A stretch of 64,000 nucleotides of DNA from the NCBI GenBank assembly GCA_963691705.1, contig OY829537.1, positions 39,683,514 to 39,747,513 on the forward strand. The letters run 5' to 3'. Shown piece by piece: positions 40,314-52,777 of this stretch (within the stretch, counting starts at the first letter, position 1; each line of letters begins with the position of its first letter). The position numbers and the translations under genes are program-made. A model generated the notes under the pieces. That model did not search any database and had not been told where the DNA came from. It saw only the letters and a program-made list of their open reading frames with translations. The DNA comes from Viola odorata (lineage: Eukaryota > Streptophyta > Magnoliopsida > Malpighiales > Violaceae).

Positions 40314-41563
40314 ATCATAGTCACGGATACTGATACACAAAAGTAAAGGAATCCGGGCGAGGCTATCGTAGTCACGGATGCTGATGTAGAATTGTAAAGG
40401 TATTCAGGCGAGGCTATCGCAGTCACGGACGCTGATGCAGAAATGTAAAGGTATCCGGGCGAGGCTGTTGCAGTCACGGATACTGATACAGAAAAGTAAA
40501 GGAATCCGGGCGAGGCTATCGCAGTCACGGACGCTGATGCAGAAATGTAAAGGTACTCAGGCGCGGCTATCGCAGTCACGGACGCTGATGCAGAAATGTA
40601 AAGGTATCCGGGCGAGGCTGTTGCAGTCACGGATACTGATACAGAAAAGTAAAGGAATCCGGGCGAGGCTATCGCAGTCACGGACGCTGATGCAGAAATG
40701 TAAAGGAATCCGAGCGAGGCTATCGTAGTCACGGATACTGATACAGAAAAGTAAAGGAATCCGGGCGAGGCTATCGTAGTCACGGATACTGATACAGAAA
40801 AGTAAAGGAATCCGGGCGAGGCTATCGTAGGCACGGATGCTGATGTAGAATTGTAAAGGTATTCAGGCGAGGCTATCGCAGTCACGGACGCTGATGCAGA
40901 AATGTAAAGGTATCCGGGCGAGGCTGTTGCACTCACGGATACTGATACAGAAAAGTAAAGGAATCCGGGCGAGGCTATCGCAGTCACGGACGCTGATGCA
41001 GAAATGTAAAGGTATCCGGGCGAGGTTGTCGCAGTCACGGATACTGATACAGAAAAGTAAAGGAATCCGGGCGAGGCTATCGCAGTCACGGACGCTGATG
41101 CAGAAATGTAAAGGAATCCGAGCGAGGCTATCGTAGTCACGGATACTGATACAGAAAAGTAAAGGAATCCGGGCGAGGCTATCGTAGTCACGGATACTGA
41201 TGCAGAAAAGTAAAGGAATCCGGGCGAGGCTATCGTAGTCACGGACGCTGATGCAGAAATGTAAAGGTACTCAGGCGCCGCAATCGCAGTCACGGACGCT
41301 GATGCAGAAATGTAAAGGTATCCGGGCGAGGTTGTCGCAGTCACGGATACTGATACAGAAAAGTAAAGGAATCCGGGAAGGCTATCGCAGTCACGGACGC
41401 TGATGCAGAAATGTAAAGGAATCCGAGCGAGGCTATCGTAGTCACGGACGCTGATGCAGAAATGTAAAGGAATCCGAGCGAGGCTATCGTAGTCACGGAT
41501 ACTTATACAGAAAAGTAAAGGAATCCGGGCGAGGCTATCGTAGTCACGGATACTGATACACAA
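38996..41563 (-). other. Open frame of 855 codons within the satellite, probably not a gene
   Basis: This minus frame crosses about 50 monomers. It opens at TTG in a different frame (CISIRDYDSLARIPL repeat) and changes to the SASVTAIASPGYLY repeat where a one-base deletion at 41368-41417 alters the phase. It is thus a chimera of two frames of the same repeat. It ends in a kappa unit. There is no independent sign of coding. Confidence 0.15.
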
Positions 41564-42533
41564 AAGTAAAGGAATCCGGGCGAGGCTATCGTAGTCACGG
41601 ATGCTGATGTAGAATTGTAAAGGTATTCAGGCGAGGCTATCGCAGTCACGGACGCTGATGCAGAAATGTAAATGTATCCGGGCGAGGCTGTTGCAGTCAC
41701 GGATACTGATACAGAAAAGTAAAGGAATCCGGGCGAGGCTATCGCAGTCACGGACGCTGATGCAGAAATGTAAAGGTATCCGGGCGAGGCTGTTGCAGTC
41801 ACGGATACTGATACAGAAAAGTAAAGGAATCCGGGCGAGGCTATCGCAGTCACGGACGCTGATGCAGAAATGTAAAGGTATCCGGGCGAGGCTGTTGCAG
41901 TCACGGATACTGATACAGAAAAGTAAAGGAATCCGGGCGAGGCTATCGCAGTCACGGACGCTGATGCAGAAATGTAAAGGTATCCGGGCGAGGCTGTCGT
42001 AGTCACGGATACTGATACAGAAAAGTAAAGGTATCCAGGCGAGGCTGTCTCAGTCACGGATACTGATACAGAAAAGTAAAGGAATCTGGGCGAGGCTATC
42101 GCAGTCACGGACGCTGATGCAGAAATGTAAAGGTATCCGGGCGAGGCTGTTGCAGTCACGGATACTGATACAGAAATGTAAAGGAATCCGGGCGAGGCTA
42201 TCGCAGTCACGGACGCTGATGCAGAAATGTAAAGGTATCCGGGCGAGGCTGTCGTAGTCACGGATACTGATACAGAAAAGTAAAGGTATCCAGGCGAGGC
42301 TGTCTCAGTCACGGATACTGATACAGAAAAGTAAAGGAATCTGGGCGAGGCTATCGCAGTCACGGACGCTGATGCAGAAATGTAAAGGTATCCGGGCGAG
42401 GTTGTCGCAGTCACGGATACTGATACAGAAAAGTAAAGGAATCCGGGAAGGCTATCGCAGTCACGGACGCTGATGCAGAAATGTAAAGGAATCCGAGCGA
42501 GGCTATCGTAGTCACGGATACTGATACAGAAAT
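40314..42533. repeat. Rearranged satellite segment without kappa
   Basis: The segment holds mixed monomers between two copied blocks. A beta-alpha pair with GGCTGTTGCAG repeats three times at 102-bp spacing between about 41658 and 41960. A two-base oddity GCGCCGCAATCG lies near 41276, with a relative GCGCCGCTATCG near 47131. AATGTAAATGTATCC near 41670 and GAAATCTAAAGG near 42533 are private changes. Confidence 0.75.
41368..41417. repeat. 50-bp monomer variant with GGGAAGGCTATC, four copies
   Basis: GGGCGAGGCTATC is replaced by GGGAAGGCTATC (one base shorter). Other copies are at 42438-42487, 47226-47275 and 47837-47886. They are confined to 41-48 kb. In the first and the two last copies, a monomer with ACTTATAC follows about 130 bp downstream, so the marks were copied together. 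Confidence 0.9.
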
Positions 42534-45500
42534 CTAAAGGTATTCAGGCGAGGCTATCGCAGTCACGGACGCTGATGCAGAAATGTAAAGGTATCCGGGC
42601 GAGGCTAGCGCAATCATGGATCTTGATGAAGAAAATAAAGGTATCCGGGCGAGGCTATCGCAGTCACGGACAATGATGCAGAAATGTAAAGATATCCGGG
42701 AGAGGCTATCGTAGTCACGGATGCTGATGTAGAAATGTAAAGGTATTCAGGCGAGGCTATCGCAGTCACGGACGCTGATGCAGAAATGTAAAGGTATCCG
42801 GGCGAGGCTAGCGCAATCATGGATCTTGATGAAGAAAATAAAGGTATCCGGGCGAGGCTATCGCAGTCACGGACAATGATGCAGAAATGTAAAGATATCC
42901 GGGCGAGGCTATCGTAGTCACGGATGCTGATGTAGAAATGTAAAGGTATTCAGGCGAGGCTATCGCAGTCACGGACGCTGATGCAGAAATGTAAAGGTAT
43001 CCGAGCGAGGCTGTCGCAGTCACGGATACTGATACAGAAATGTAAAGGTATCCGGGCAAGACTTTCGCAGTCACGGACGCTGATGCAGAAATGTAAAAGT
43101 ATCCGGGCGAGGCTGTCGCAGTCACTGATACTGATACAGAAAAGTAAAGGAATCCGGGTGAGGCTATCGCCGTCACGGACGCTGATGCAGAAATGTAAAG
43201 GTACTCAGGCGCGGCTATCGCAGTCACGGACGCTGATGCAGAAATGTAAAGGTATCCGGGCGAGGCTAGCGCAATCACGGATCCTGATGAAGAAAATAAA
43301 GGTATTCGGGCGAGGCTATCGCAGTCACGGACGCTGATGCAGAAATGTAAAGGTACTCAGGCGCGGCTATCGCAGTCACGAACGCTGATGCAGAAATGTA
43401 AAGGTATCCGGGCGAGGCTGTTGCAGTCACGGATACTGATACAGAAAAGTAAAGGAATCCGGGCGAGGCTATCGCAGTCACGGACGCTGATGCAGAAATG
43501 TAAAGGTATCCGGGCGAGGCTGTTGCAGTCACGGATACTGATACAGAAAAGTAAAGGAATCCGGGCGAGGCTATCGCAGTCACGGACGCTGATGCAGAAA
43601 TGTAAAGGTATCCGGGCGTGGCTGTGTGCAGTCACGGATACTGATACAGAAAAGTAAAGGAATCCGGGCGAGGCTATCGCAGTCACGGACGCTGATGCAG
43701 AAATGTAAAGGTATCCGAGCGAGGCTGTCGTAGTCACGGATACTGATACAGAAAAGTAAAGGTATCCAGGCGAGGCTGTCTCAGTCACGGATACTGATAC
43801 AGAAAAGTAAAGGAATCTGGGCGAGGCTATCGCAGTCACGGACGCTGATGCAGAAAAGTAAAGGTATCCGGGCGAGCCTATCGCAGTCATGGACTCTGAT
43901 GCAGAAATGTAAAGGAATCCGAGCGAGGCTATCGTAGTCACGGATACTGATACAGAAAAGTAAAGGAATCCGGGCGAGGCTATCGTAGTCACGGATGCTG
44001 ATGTAGAAATGTAAAGGTATTCAGGCGAGGCTATCGCAGTCACGGACGCTGATGCAGAAATGTAAAGGTATCCGGGCGAGGCTAGCGCAATCATGGATCT
44101 TGATGAAGAAAATAAAGGTATCCGGGCGAGGCTATCGCAGTCACGGACAATGATGCAGAAATGTAAAGATATCCGGGCGAGGCTATCGTAGTCACGGATG
44201 CTGATGTAGAAATGTAAAGGTATTCAGGCGAGGCTATCGCAGTCACGGACGCTGATGCAGAATTGTAAAGGTATCCGGGCGAGGCTAGCGCAATCATGGA
44301 TCTTGATGAAGAAAATAAAGGTATCCGGGCGAGGCTATCGCAGTCACGGACAATGATGCAGAAATGTAAAGATATCCGGGCGAGGCTATCGTAGTCACGG
44401 ATGCTGATGTAGAAATGTAAAGGTATTCAGGCGAGGCTATCGCAGTCACGGACGCTGATGCAGAAATGTAAAGGTATCCGGGCGAGGCTGTTGCAGTCAC
44501 GGATACTGATACAGAAAAAGTAAAGGAATCCGGGCGAGGCTATCGCAGTCACGGACGCTGATGCAGAAATGTAAAGGTATCCGGGCGAGGTTGTCGCAGT
44601 CACGGATACTGATACAGAAAAGTAAAGGAATCCGGGCGAGGCTATCGCAGTCACGGACGCTGATGCAGAAATGTAAAGGAATCCGAGCGAGGCTATCGTA
44701 GTCACGGATACTGATACAGAAAAGTAAAGGAATCCGGGCGAGGCTATCGTAGTCACGGATACTGATACAGAAAAGTAAAGGAATCCGGGCGAGGCTATCG
44801 TAGGCACGGATGCTGATGTAGAATTGTAAAGGTATTCAGGCGAGGCTATCGCAGTCACGGACGCTGATGCAGAAATGTAAAGGTATCCGGGCGAGGCTGT
44901 TGCAGTCACGGATACTGATACAGAAAAGTAAAGGAATCCGGGCGAGGCTATCGCAGTCACGGACGCTGATGCAGAAATGTAAAGGTATCCGGGCGAGGTT
45001 GTCGCAGTCACGGATACTGATACAGAAAAGTAAAGGAATCCGGGCGAGGCTATCGCAGTCACGGACGCTGATGCAGAAATGTAAAGGAATCCGAGCGAGG
45101 CTGTCGTAGTCACGGATACTGATACAGAAAAGTAAAGGTATCCAGGCGAGGCTGTCTCAGTCACGGATACTGATACAGAAAAGTAAAGGAATCTGGGCGA
45201 GGCTATCGCAGTCACGGACGCTGATGCAGAAAAGTAAAGGTATCCGGGCGAGGTTATCGCAGTCATGGACTCTGATGCAGAAATGTAAAGGAATCCGAGC
45301 GAGGCTATCGTAGTCACGGATACTGATACAGAAAAGTAAAGGAATCCGGGCGAGGCTATCGTAGTCACGGATGCTGATGTAGAAATGTAAAGGTATTCAG
45401 GCGAGGCTATCGCAGTCACGGACGCTGATGCAGAAATGTAAAGGTATCCGGGCGGGGCTAGCGCAATCATGGATCTTGATGAAGAAAATAAAGGTATCCG

Positions 45501-46155
45501 GGCGAGGCTATCGCAGTCACGGACAATGATGCAGAAATGTAAAGATATCCGGGCGAGGCTATCGTAGTCACGGATGCTGATGTAGAAATGTAAAGGTATT
45601 CAGGCGAGGCTATCGCAGTCACGGACGCTGATGCAGAATTGTAAAGGTATCCGGGCGAGGCTAGCGCAATCATGGATCTTGATGAAGAAAATAAAGGTAT
45701 CCGGGCGAGGCTATCGCAGTCACGGACAATGATGCAGAAATGTAAAGATATCCGGGCGAGGCTATCGTAGTCACGGATGCTGATGTAGAAATGTAAAGGT
45801 ATTCAGGCGAGGCTATCGCAGTCACGGACGCTGATGCAGAAATGTAAAGGTATCCGGGCGAGGCTGTTGCAGTCACGGATACTGATACAGAAAAGTAAAG
45901 GAATCCGGGCGAGGCTATCGCAGTCACGGACGCTGATGCAGAAATGTAAAGGTATCCGGGCGAGGTTGTCGCAGTCACGGATACTGATACAGAAAAGTAA
46001 AGGAATCCGGGCGAGGCTATCGCAGTCACGGACGCTGATGCAGAAATGTAAAGGAATCCGAGCGAGGCTATCGTAGTCACGGATACTGATACAGAAAAGT
46101 AAAGGAATCCGGGCGAGGCTATCGTAGTCACGGATACTGATACAGAAAAGTAAAG
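42534..46155. repeat. Third copy (3.6 kb) of the 5,095-bp block
   Basis: The match to 27655-31276 runs at offset 14,879. Kappa intervals 203, 458, 816, 203, 1173 and 203 are all preserved, as are both 52-mers. Visible differences are GCGGGGCTAGC at about 45455 against GCGAGGCTAGC, and GTCACGGATACTG at about 44755 against GTCATGGATACTG at about 29876. The right edge is near 46156, where GGTATTCAGG replaces GGAATCCGGG. Confidence 0.9.
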
Positions 46156-46562
46156 GTATTCAGGCGAGGCTATCGCAGTCACGTACGCTGATGCAGAAAT
46201 GTAAAGGAATCCGGGCGAGGCTATCGTAGTCACGGATACTGATACAGAAAAGTAAAGGAATCCGGGCGAGGCTATCGTAGGCACGGATGCTGATGTAGAA
46301 ATGTAAAGGTATTCAGGCGAGGCTATCGCAGTCACGGACGCTGATGCAGAAATGTAAAGGTATCCGGGCGAGGTTGTCGCAGTCACGGATACTGATACAG
46401 AAAAGTAAAGGAATCCGGGCGTGGCTATCGCAGTCACGGACGCTGATGCAGAAATGTAAAGGAATCCGAGCGAGGCTATCGTAGTCACGGATACTGATAC
46501 AGAAAAGTAAAGGAATCCGGGCGAGGCTATCATAGTCACGGATACTGATACACAAAAGTAAA

Positions 46563-46614
46563 GGAATCCGGCGCGAGGCTATCGTAGTCACGGATGCTGA
46601 TGTAGAATTGTAAA
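46563..46614. repeat. Single 52-bp monomer with CCGGCGCGAGG
   Basis: One base is inserted (CCGGCGCGAGG for CCGGGCGAGG). I saw it once only. It shifts the frame inside a minus open stretch, so that the SASVTTIAS repeat changes to the RIPLLLCISIRDYD repeat. Confidence 0.85.
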
Positions 46615-47225
46615 GGTATTCAGGCGAGGCTATCGCAGTCACGGACGCTGATGCAGAAATGTAAAGGTATCCGGGCGAGGCTGTTGCAGTCACGGATACT
46701 GATACAGAAAAGTAAAGGAATCCGGGCGAGGCTATCGCAGTCACGGACGCTGATGCAGAAATGTAAAGGTACTCAGGCGCGGCTATCGCAGTCACGGACG
46801 CTGATGCAGAAATGTAAAGGTATCCGGGCGAGGCTGTTGCAGTCACGGATACTGATACAGAAAAGTAAAGGAATCCGGGCGAGGCTATCGCAGTCACGGA
46901 CGCTGATGCAGAAATGTAAAGGTACTCAGGCGCGGCTATCGCAGTCACGAACGCTGATGCAGAAATGTAAAGGTATCCGGGCGAGGCTAGCGCAATCACG
47001 GATCCTGATGAAGAAAATAAAGGTATTCGGGCGAGGCTATCGTAGTCACGGATACTGATGCAGAAAAGTAAAGGAATCCGGGCGAGGCTATCGTAGTCAC
47101 GGACGCTGATGCAGAAATGTAAAGGTACTCAGGCGCCGCTATCGCAGTCACGGACGCTGATGCAGAAATGTAAAGGTATCCGGGCGAGGTTGTCGCAGTC
47201 ACGGATACTGATACAGAAAAGTAAA

Positions 47226-48447
47226 GGAATCCGGGAAGGCTATCGCAGTCACGGACGCTGATGCAGAAATGTAAAGGAATCCGAGCGAGGCTATCGTAGT
47301 CACGGACGCTGATGCAGAAATGTAAAGGAATCCGAGCGAGGCTATCGTAGTCACGGATACTTATACAGAATTGTAAAGGTATTCAGGCGAGGCTATCGCA
47401 GTCACGGACGCTGATGCAGAAATGTAAAGGTATCCGGGCGAGGCTGTTGCAGTCACGGATACTGATACAGAAAAGTAAAGGAATCCGGGCGAGGCTATCG
47501 CAGTCACGGACGCTGATGCAGAAATGTAAAGGTATCCGGGCGAGGCTGTTGCAGTCACGGATACTGATACAGAAAAGTAAAGGAATCCGGGCGAGGCTAT
47601 CGCAGTCACGGACGCTGATGCAGAAATGTAAAGGTATCCGGGCGAGGCTGTCGTAGTCACGGATACTGATACAGAAAAGTAAAGGTATCCAGGCGAGGCT
47701 GTCTCAGTCACGGATACTGATACAGAAAAGTAAAGGAATCTGGGCGAGGCTATCGCAGTCACGGACGCTGATGCAGAAAAGTAAAGGTATCCGGGCGAGG
47801 TTGTCGCAGTCACGGATACTGATACAGAAAAGTAAAGGAATCCGGGAAGGCTATCGCAGTCACGGACGCTGATGCAGAAATGTAAAGGAATCCGAGCGAG
47901 GCTATCGTAGTCACGGACGCTGATGCAGAAATGTAAAGGAATCCGAGCGAGGCTATCGTAGTCACGGATACTTATACAGAATTGTAAAGGTATTCAGGCG
48001 AGGCTATCGCAGTCACGGACGCTGATGCAGAAATGTAAAGGTATCCGGGCGAGGCTGTTGCAGTCACGGATACTGATACAGAAAAGTAAAGGAATCCGGG
48101 CGAGGCTATCGCAGTCACGGACGCTGATGCAGAAATGTAAAGGTATCCGGGCGAGGCTGTTGCAGTCACGGATACTGATACAGAAAAGTAAAGGAATCCG
48201 GGCGAGGCTATCGCAGTCACGGACGCTGATGCAGAAATGTAAAGGTATCCGGGCGAGGCTGTCGTAGTCACGGATACTGATACAGAAAAGTAAAGGTATC
48301 CAGGCGAGGCTGTCTCAGTCACGGATACTGATACAGAAAAGTAAAGGAATCTGGGCGAGGCTATCGCAGTCACGGACGCTGATGCAGAAAAGTAAAGGTA
48401 TCCGGGCGAGCCTATCGCAGTCATGGACTCTGATGCAGAAATGTAAT
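47226..48447. repeat. 611-bp (12-monomer) tandem duplication
   Basis: The segment from the GGGAAGGC 50-mer at 47226 recurs from 47837, 611 bp later (12 x 51 - 1). Both copies carry an ACTTATACAGAATTG monomer (near 47370 and 47981) and two successive GGCTGTTGCAG alpha monomers. The second copy continues into GAGCCTATCGCAG and then the 203-bp cassette at 48601. Confidence 0.85.
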
Positions 48448-48600
48448 GGAATCCGAGCGAGGCTATCGTAGTCACGGATACTGATACAGAAAAGTAAAGG
48501 AATCCGGGCGAGGCTATCGTAGTCACGGATGCTGATGTAGAAATGTAAAGGTATTCAGGCGAGGCTATCGCAGTCACGGACGCTGATGCAGAAATGTAAA

Positions 48601-49464
48601 GGTATCCGGGCGAGGCTAGCGCAATCATGGATCTTGATAAAGAAAATAAAGGTATCCGGGCGAGGCTATCGCAGTCACGGACAATGATGCAGAAATGTAA
48701 AGATATCCGGGAGAGGCTATCGTAGTCACGGATGCTGATGTAGAAATGTAAAGGTATTCAGGCGAGGCTATCGCAGTCACGGACGCTGATGCAGAAATGT
48801 AAAGGTATCCGGGCGAGGCTAGCGCAATCATGGATCTTGATGAAGAAAATAAAGGTATCCGGGCGAGGCTATCGCAGTCACGGACAATGATGCAGAAATG
48901 TAAAGATATCCGGGCGAGGCTATCGTAGTCACGGATGCTGATGTAGAAATGTAAAGGTATTCAGGCGAGGCTATCGCAGTCACGGACGCTGATGCAGAAA
49001 TGTAAAGGTATTCAGGCGAGGCTATCGCAGTCACGGACGCTGATGCAGAAATGTAAAGGTATCCGGGCGAGGCTAGCGCAATCATGGATCTTGATGAAGA
49101 AAATAAAGGTATCCGGGCGAGGCTATCGCAGTCACGGACAATGATGCAGAAATGTAAAGATATCCGGGCGAGGCTATCGTAGTCACGGATGCTGATGTAG
49201 AAATGTAAAGGTATTCAGGCGAGGCTATCGCAGTCACGGACGCTGATGCAGAAATGTAAAGGTATCCGAGCGAGGCTGTCGCAGTCACGGATACTGATAC
49301 AGAAATGTAAAGGTATCCGGGCAAGACTTTCGCAGTCACGGACGCTGATGCAGAAATGTAAAAGTATCCGGGCGAGGCTGTCGCAGTCACTGATACTGAT
49401 ACAGAAAAGTAAAGGAATCCGGGTGAGGCTATCGCCGTCACGGACGCTGATGCAGAAATGTAAA
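48601..49464. repeat. Kappa-dense segment, intervals 203, 254 and 407 bp
   Basis: Kappa units at 48601, 48804, 49058 and 49465 are the densest run in the window. The 254-bp interval is the cassette with one extra beta monomer. The kappa at 48601 is slightly altered (TTGATAAAGAAAATAAA), giving an additional ATAAAG. Confidence 0.88.
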
Positions 49465-50941
49465 GGTATCCGGGCGAGGCTAGCGCAATCACGGATCCTG
49501 ATGAAGAAAATAAAGGTATTCGGGCGAGGCTATCGCAGTCACGGACGCTGATGCAGAAATGTAAAGGTATCCGGGCGAGGCTATCGTAGTCACGGATGCT
49601 GATGTAGAAATGTAAAGGTATTCAGGCGAGGCTATCGCAGTCACGTACGCTGATGCAGAAATGTAAAGGAATCCGGGCGAGGCTATCGTAGTCACGGATA
49701 CTGATACAGAAAAGTAAAGGAATCCGGGCGAGGCTATCGTAGGCACGGATGCTGATGTAGAAATGTAAAGGTATTCAGGCGAGGCTATCGCAGTCACGGA
49801 CGCTGATGCAGAAATGTAAAGGTATCCGGGCGAGGTTGTCGCAGTCACGGATACTGATACAGAAAAGTAAAGGAATCCGGGCGAGGCTATCGCAGTCACG
49901 GACGCTGATGCAGAAATGTAAAGGAATCCGAGCGAGGCTATCGTAGTCACGGATACTGATACAGAAAAGTAAAGGAATCCGGGCGAGGCTATCGTAGTCA
50001 CGGATACTGATACACAAAAGTAAAGGAATCCGGGCGAGGCTATCGTAGTCACGGATGCTGATGTAGAATTGTAAACGTATTCAGGCGAGGCTATCGCAGT
50101 CACGGACGCTGATGCAGAAATGTAAAGGTATCCGGGCGAGGTTGTCGCAGTCACGGATACTGATACAGAAAAGTAAAGGAATCCGGGCGAGGCTATCGCA
50201 GTCACTGACGCTGATGCAGAAATGTAAAGGAATCCGAGCGAGGCTATCGTAGTCACGGATACTGATACAGAAAAGTAAAGGAATCCGGGCGAGGCTATCG
50301 TAGTCACGGATACTGATACACAAAAGTAAAGGAATCCGGGCGAGGCTATCGTAGTCACGGATGCTGATGTAGAATTGTAAAGGTATTCAGGCGAGGCTAT
50401 CGCAGTCACGGACGCTGATGCAGAAATGTAAAGGAATCCGAGCGAGGCTATCGTAGTCACGGATACTGATACAGAAAAGTAAAGGAATCCGGGCGAGGCT
50501 ATCGTAGTCACGGATACTGATACACAAAAGTAAAGGAATCCGGGCGAGGCTATCGTAGTCACGGATGCTGATGTAGAATTGTAAAGGTATTCAGGCGAGG
50601 CTATCGCAGTCACGGACGCTGATGCAGAAATGTAAAGGTATCCGGGCGAGGCTGTTGCAGTCACGGATACTGATACAGAAAAGTAAAGGAATCCGGGCGA
50701 GGCTATCGCAGTCACGGACGCTGATGCAGAAATGTAAAGGTACTCAGGCGCGGCTATCGCAGTCACGGACGCTGATGCAGAAATGTAAAGGTATCCGGGC
50801 GAGGCTAGCGCAATCACGGATCCTGATGAAGAAAATAAAGGTATTCGGGCGAGGCTATCGTAGTCACGGATACTGATGCAGAAAAGTAAAGGAATCCGGG
50901 CGAGGCTATCGTAGGCACGGATGCTGATGTAGAAATGTAAA

Positions 50942-52777
50942 GGTATTCAGGCGAGGCTATCGCAGTCACGGACGGTGATGCAGAAATGTAAAGGTATCCG
51001 GGCGAGGTTGTCGCAGTCACGGATACTGATACAGAAAAGTAAAGGAATCCGGGCGAGGCTCTCGCAGTCACGGACGCTGATGCAGAAATGTAAAGGAATC
51101 CGAGCGAGGCTATCGTAGTCACGGATGCTGATACAGAAAAGTAAAGGAATCCGGGCGAGGCTATCGTAGTCACGGATACTGATACACAAAAGTAAAGGAA
51201 TCCGGGCGAGGCTATCGTAGTCACGGATGCTGATGTAGAATTGTAAAGGTATTCAGGCGAGGCTATCGCAGTCACGTACGCTGATGCAGAAATGTAAAGG
51301 AATCCGGGCGAGGCTATCGTAGTCACGGATACTGATACAGAAAAGTAAAGGAATCCGGGCGAGGCTATCGTAGGCACGGATGCTGATGTAGAAATGTAAA
51401 GGTATTCAGGCGAGGCTATCGCAGTCACGGACGCTGATGCAGAAATGTAAAGGTATCCGGGCGAGGTTGTCGCAGTCACGGATACTGATACAGAAAAGTA
51501 AAGGAATCCGGGCGAGGCTATCGCAGTCACGGACGCTGATGCAGAAATGTAAAGGAATCCGAGCGAGGCTATCGTAGTCACGGATACTGATACAGAAAAG
51601 TAAAGGAATCCGGGCGAGGCTATCGTAGTCACGCATACTGATACACAAAAGTAAAGGAATCCGGGCGAGGCTATCGTAGTCACGGATGCTGATGTAGAAT
51701 TGTAAAGGTATTCAGGCGAGGCTATCGCAGTCACGGACGCTGATGCAGAAATGTAAAGGTATCCGGGCGAGGCTGTTGCAGTCACGGATACTGATACAGA
51801 AAAGTAAAGGAATCCGGGCGAGGCTATCGCAGTCACGGACGCTGATGCAGAAATGTAAAGGTACTCAGGCGCGGCTATCGCAGTCACGGACGCTGATGCA
51901 GAAATGTAAAGGTATCCGGGCGAGGTTGTCGCAGTCACGGATACTGATACAGAAAAGTAAAGGAATCCGGGCGAGGCTATCGCAGTCACGGACGCTGATG
52001 CAGAAATGTAAAGGAATCCGAGCGAGGCTATCGTAGTCACGGATACTGATACAGAAAAGTAAAGGAATCCGGGCGAGGCTATCGTAGTCACGGATACTGA
52101 TACACAAAAGTAAAGGAATCCGGGCGAGGCTATCGTAGTCACGGATGCTGATGTAGAAATGTAAAGGTATTCAGGCGAGGCTATCGCAGTCACGTACGCT
52201 GATGCAGAAATGTAAAGGAATCCGGGCGAGGCTATCGTAGTCACGGATACTGATACAGAAAAGTAAAGGAATCCGGGCGAGGCTATCGTAGGCACGGATG
52301 CTGATGTAGAAATGTAAAGGTATTCAGGCGAGGCTATCGCAGTCACGGACGCTGATGCAGAAATGTAAAGGTATCCGGGCGAGGTTGTCGCAGTCACGGA
52401 TACTGATACAGAAAAGTAAAGGAATCCGGGCGTGGCTATCGCAGTCACGGACGCTGATGCAGAAATGTAAAGGAATCCGAGCGAGGCTATCGTAGTCACG
52501 GATACTGATACAGAAAAGTAAAGGAATCTGGGCGAGGCTATCGTAGTCACGGATACTGATACACAAAAGTAAAGGAATCCGGGCGAGGCTATCGTAGTCA
52601 CGGATGCTGATGTAGAATTGTAAAGGTATTCAGGCGAGCCTATCGCAGTCACGGACGCTGATGCAGAAATGTAAAGGTATCCGGGCGAGGCTATCGCAGT
52701 CACGGACGCTGATGCAGAAATGTAAAGGTACTCAGGCGCGGCTATCGCAGTCACGAACTCTGATGCAGAAATGTAAA
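50942..52777. repeat. Four successive 459-bp nine-monomer repeats
   Basis: Repeats start at 50942, 51401, 51860 and 52319 and end exactly at the kappa unit 52778. Monomers 1-6 of each form the same core: beta, alpha with GAGGTTGTCG, beta, alpha, delta (GATACACAAAAG), gamma. Monomers 7-9 vary between a CACGTACGCTG-alpha-GTAGGCAC set and a beta-alpha-beta set. The six-monomer core also occurs at dozens of other places in the window. Confidence 0.88.
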
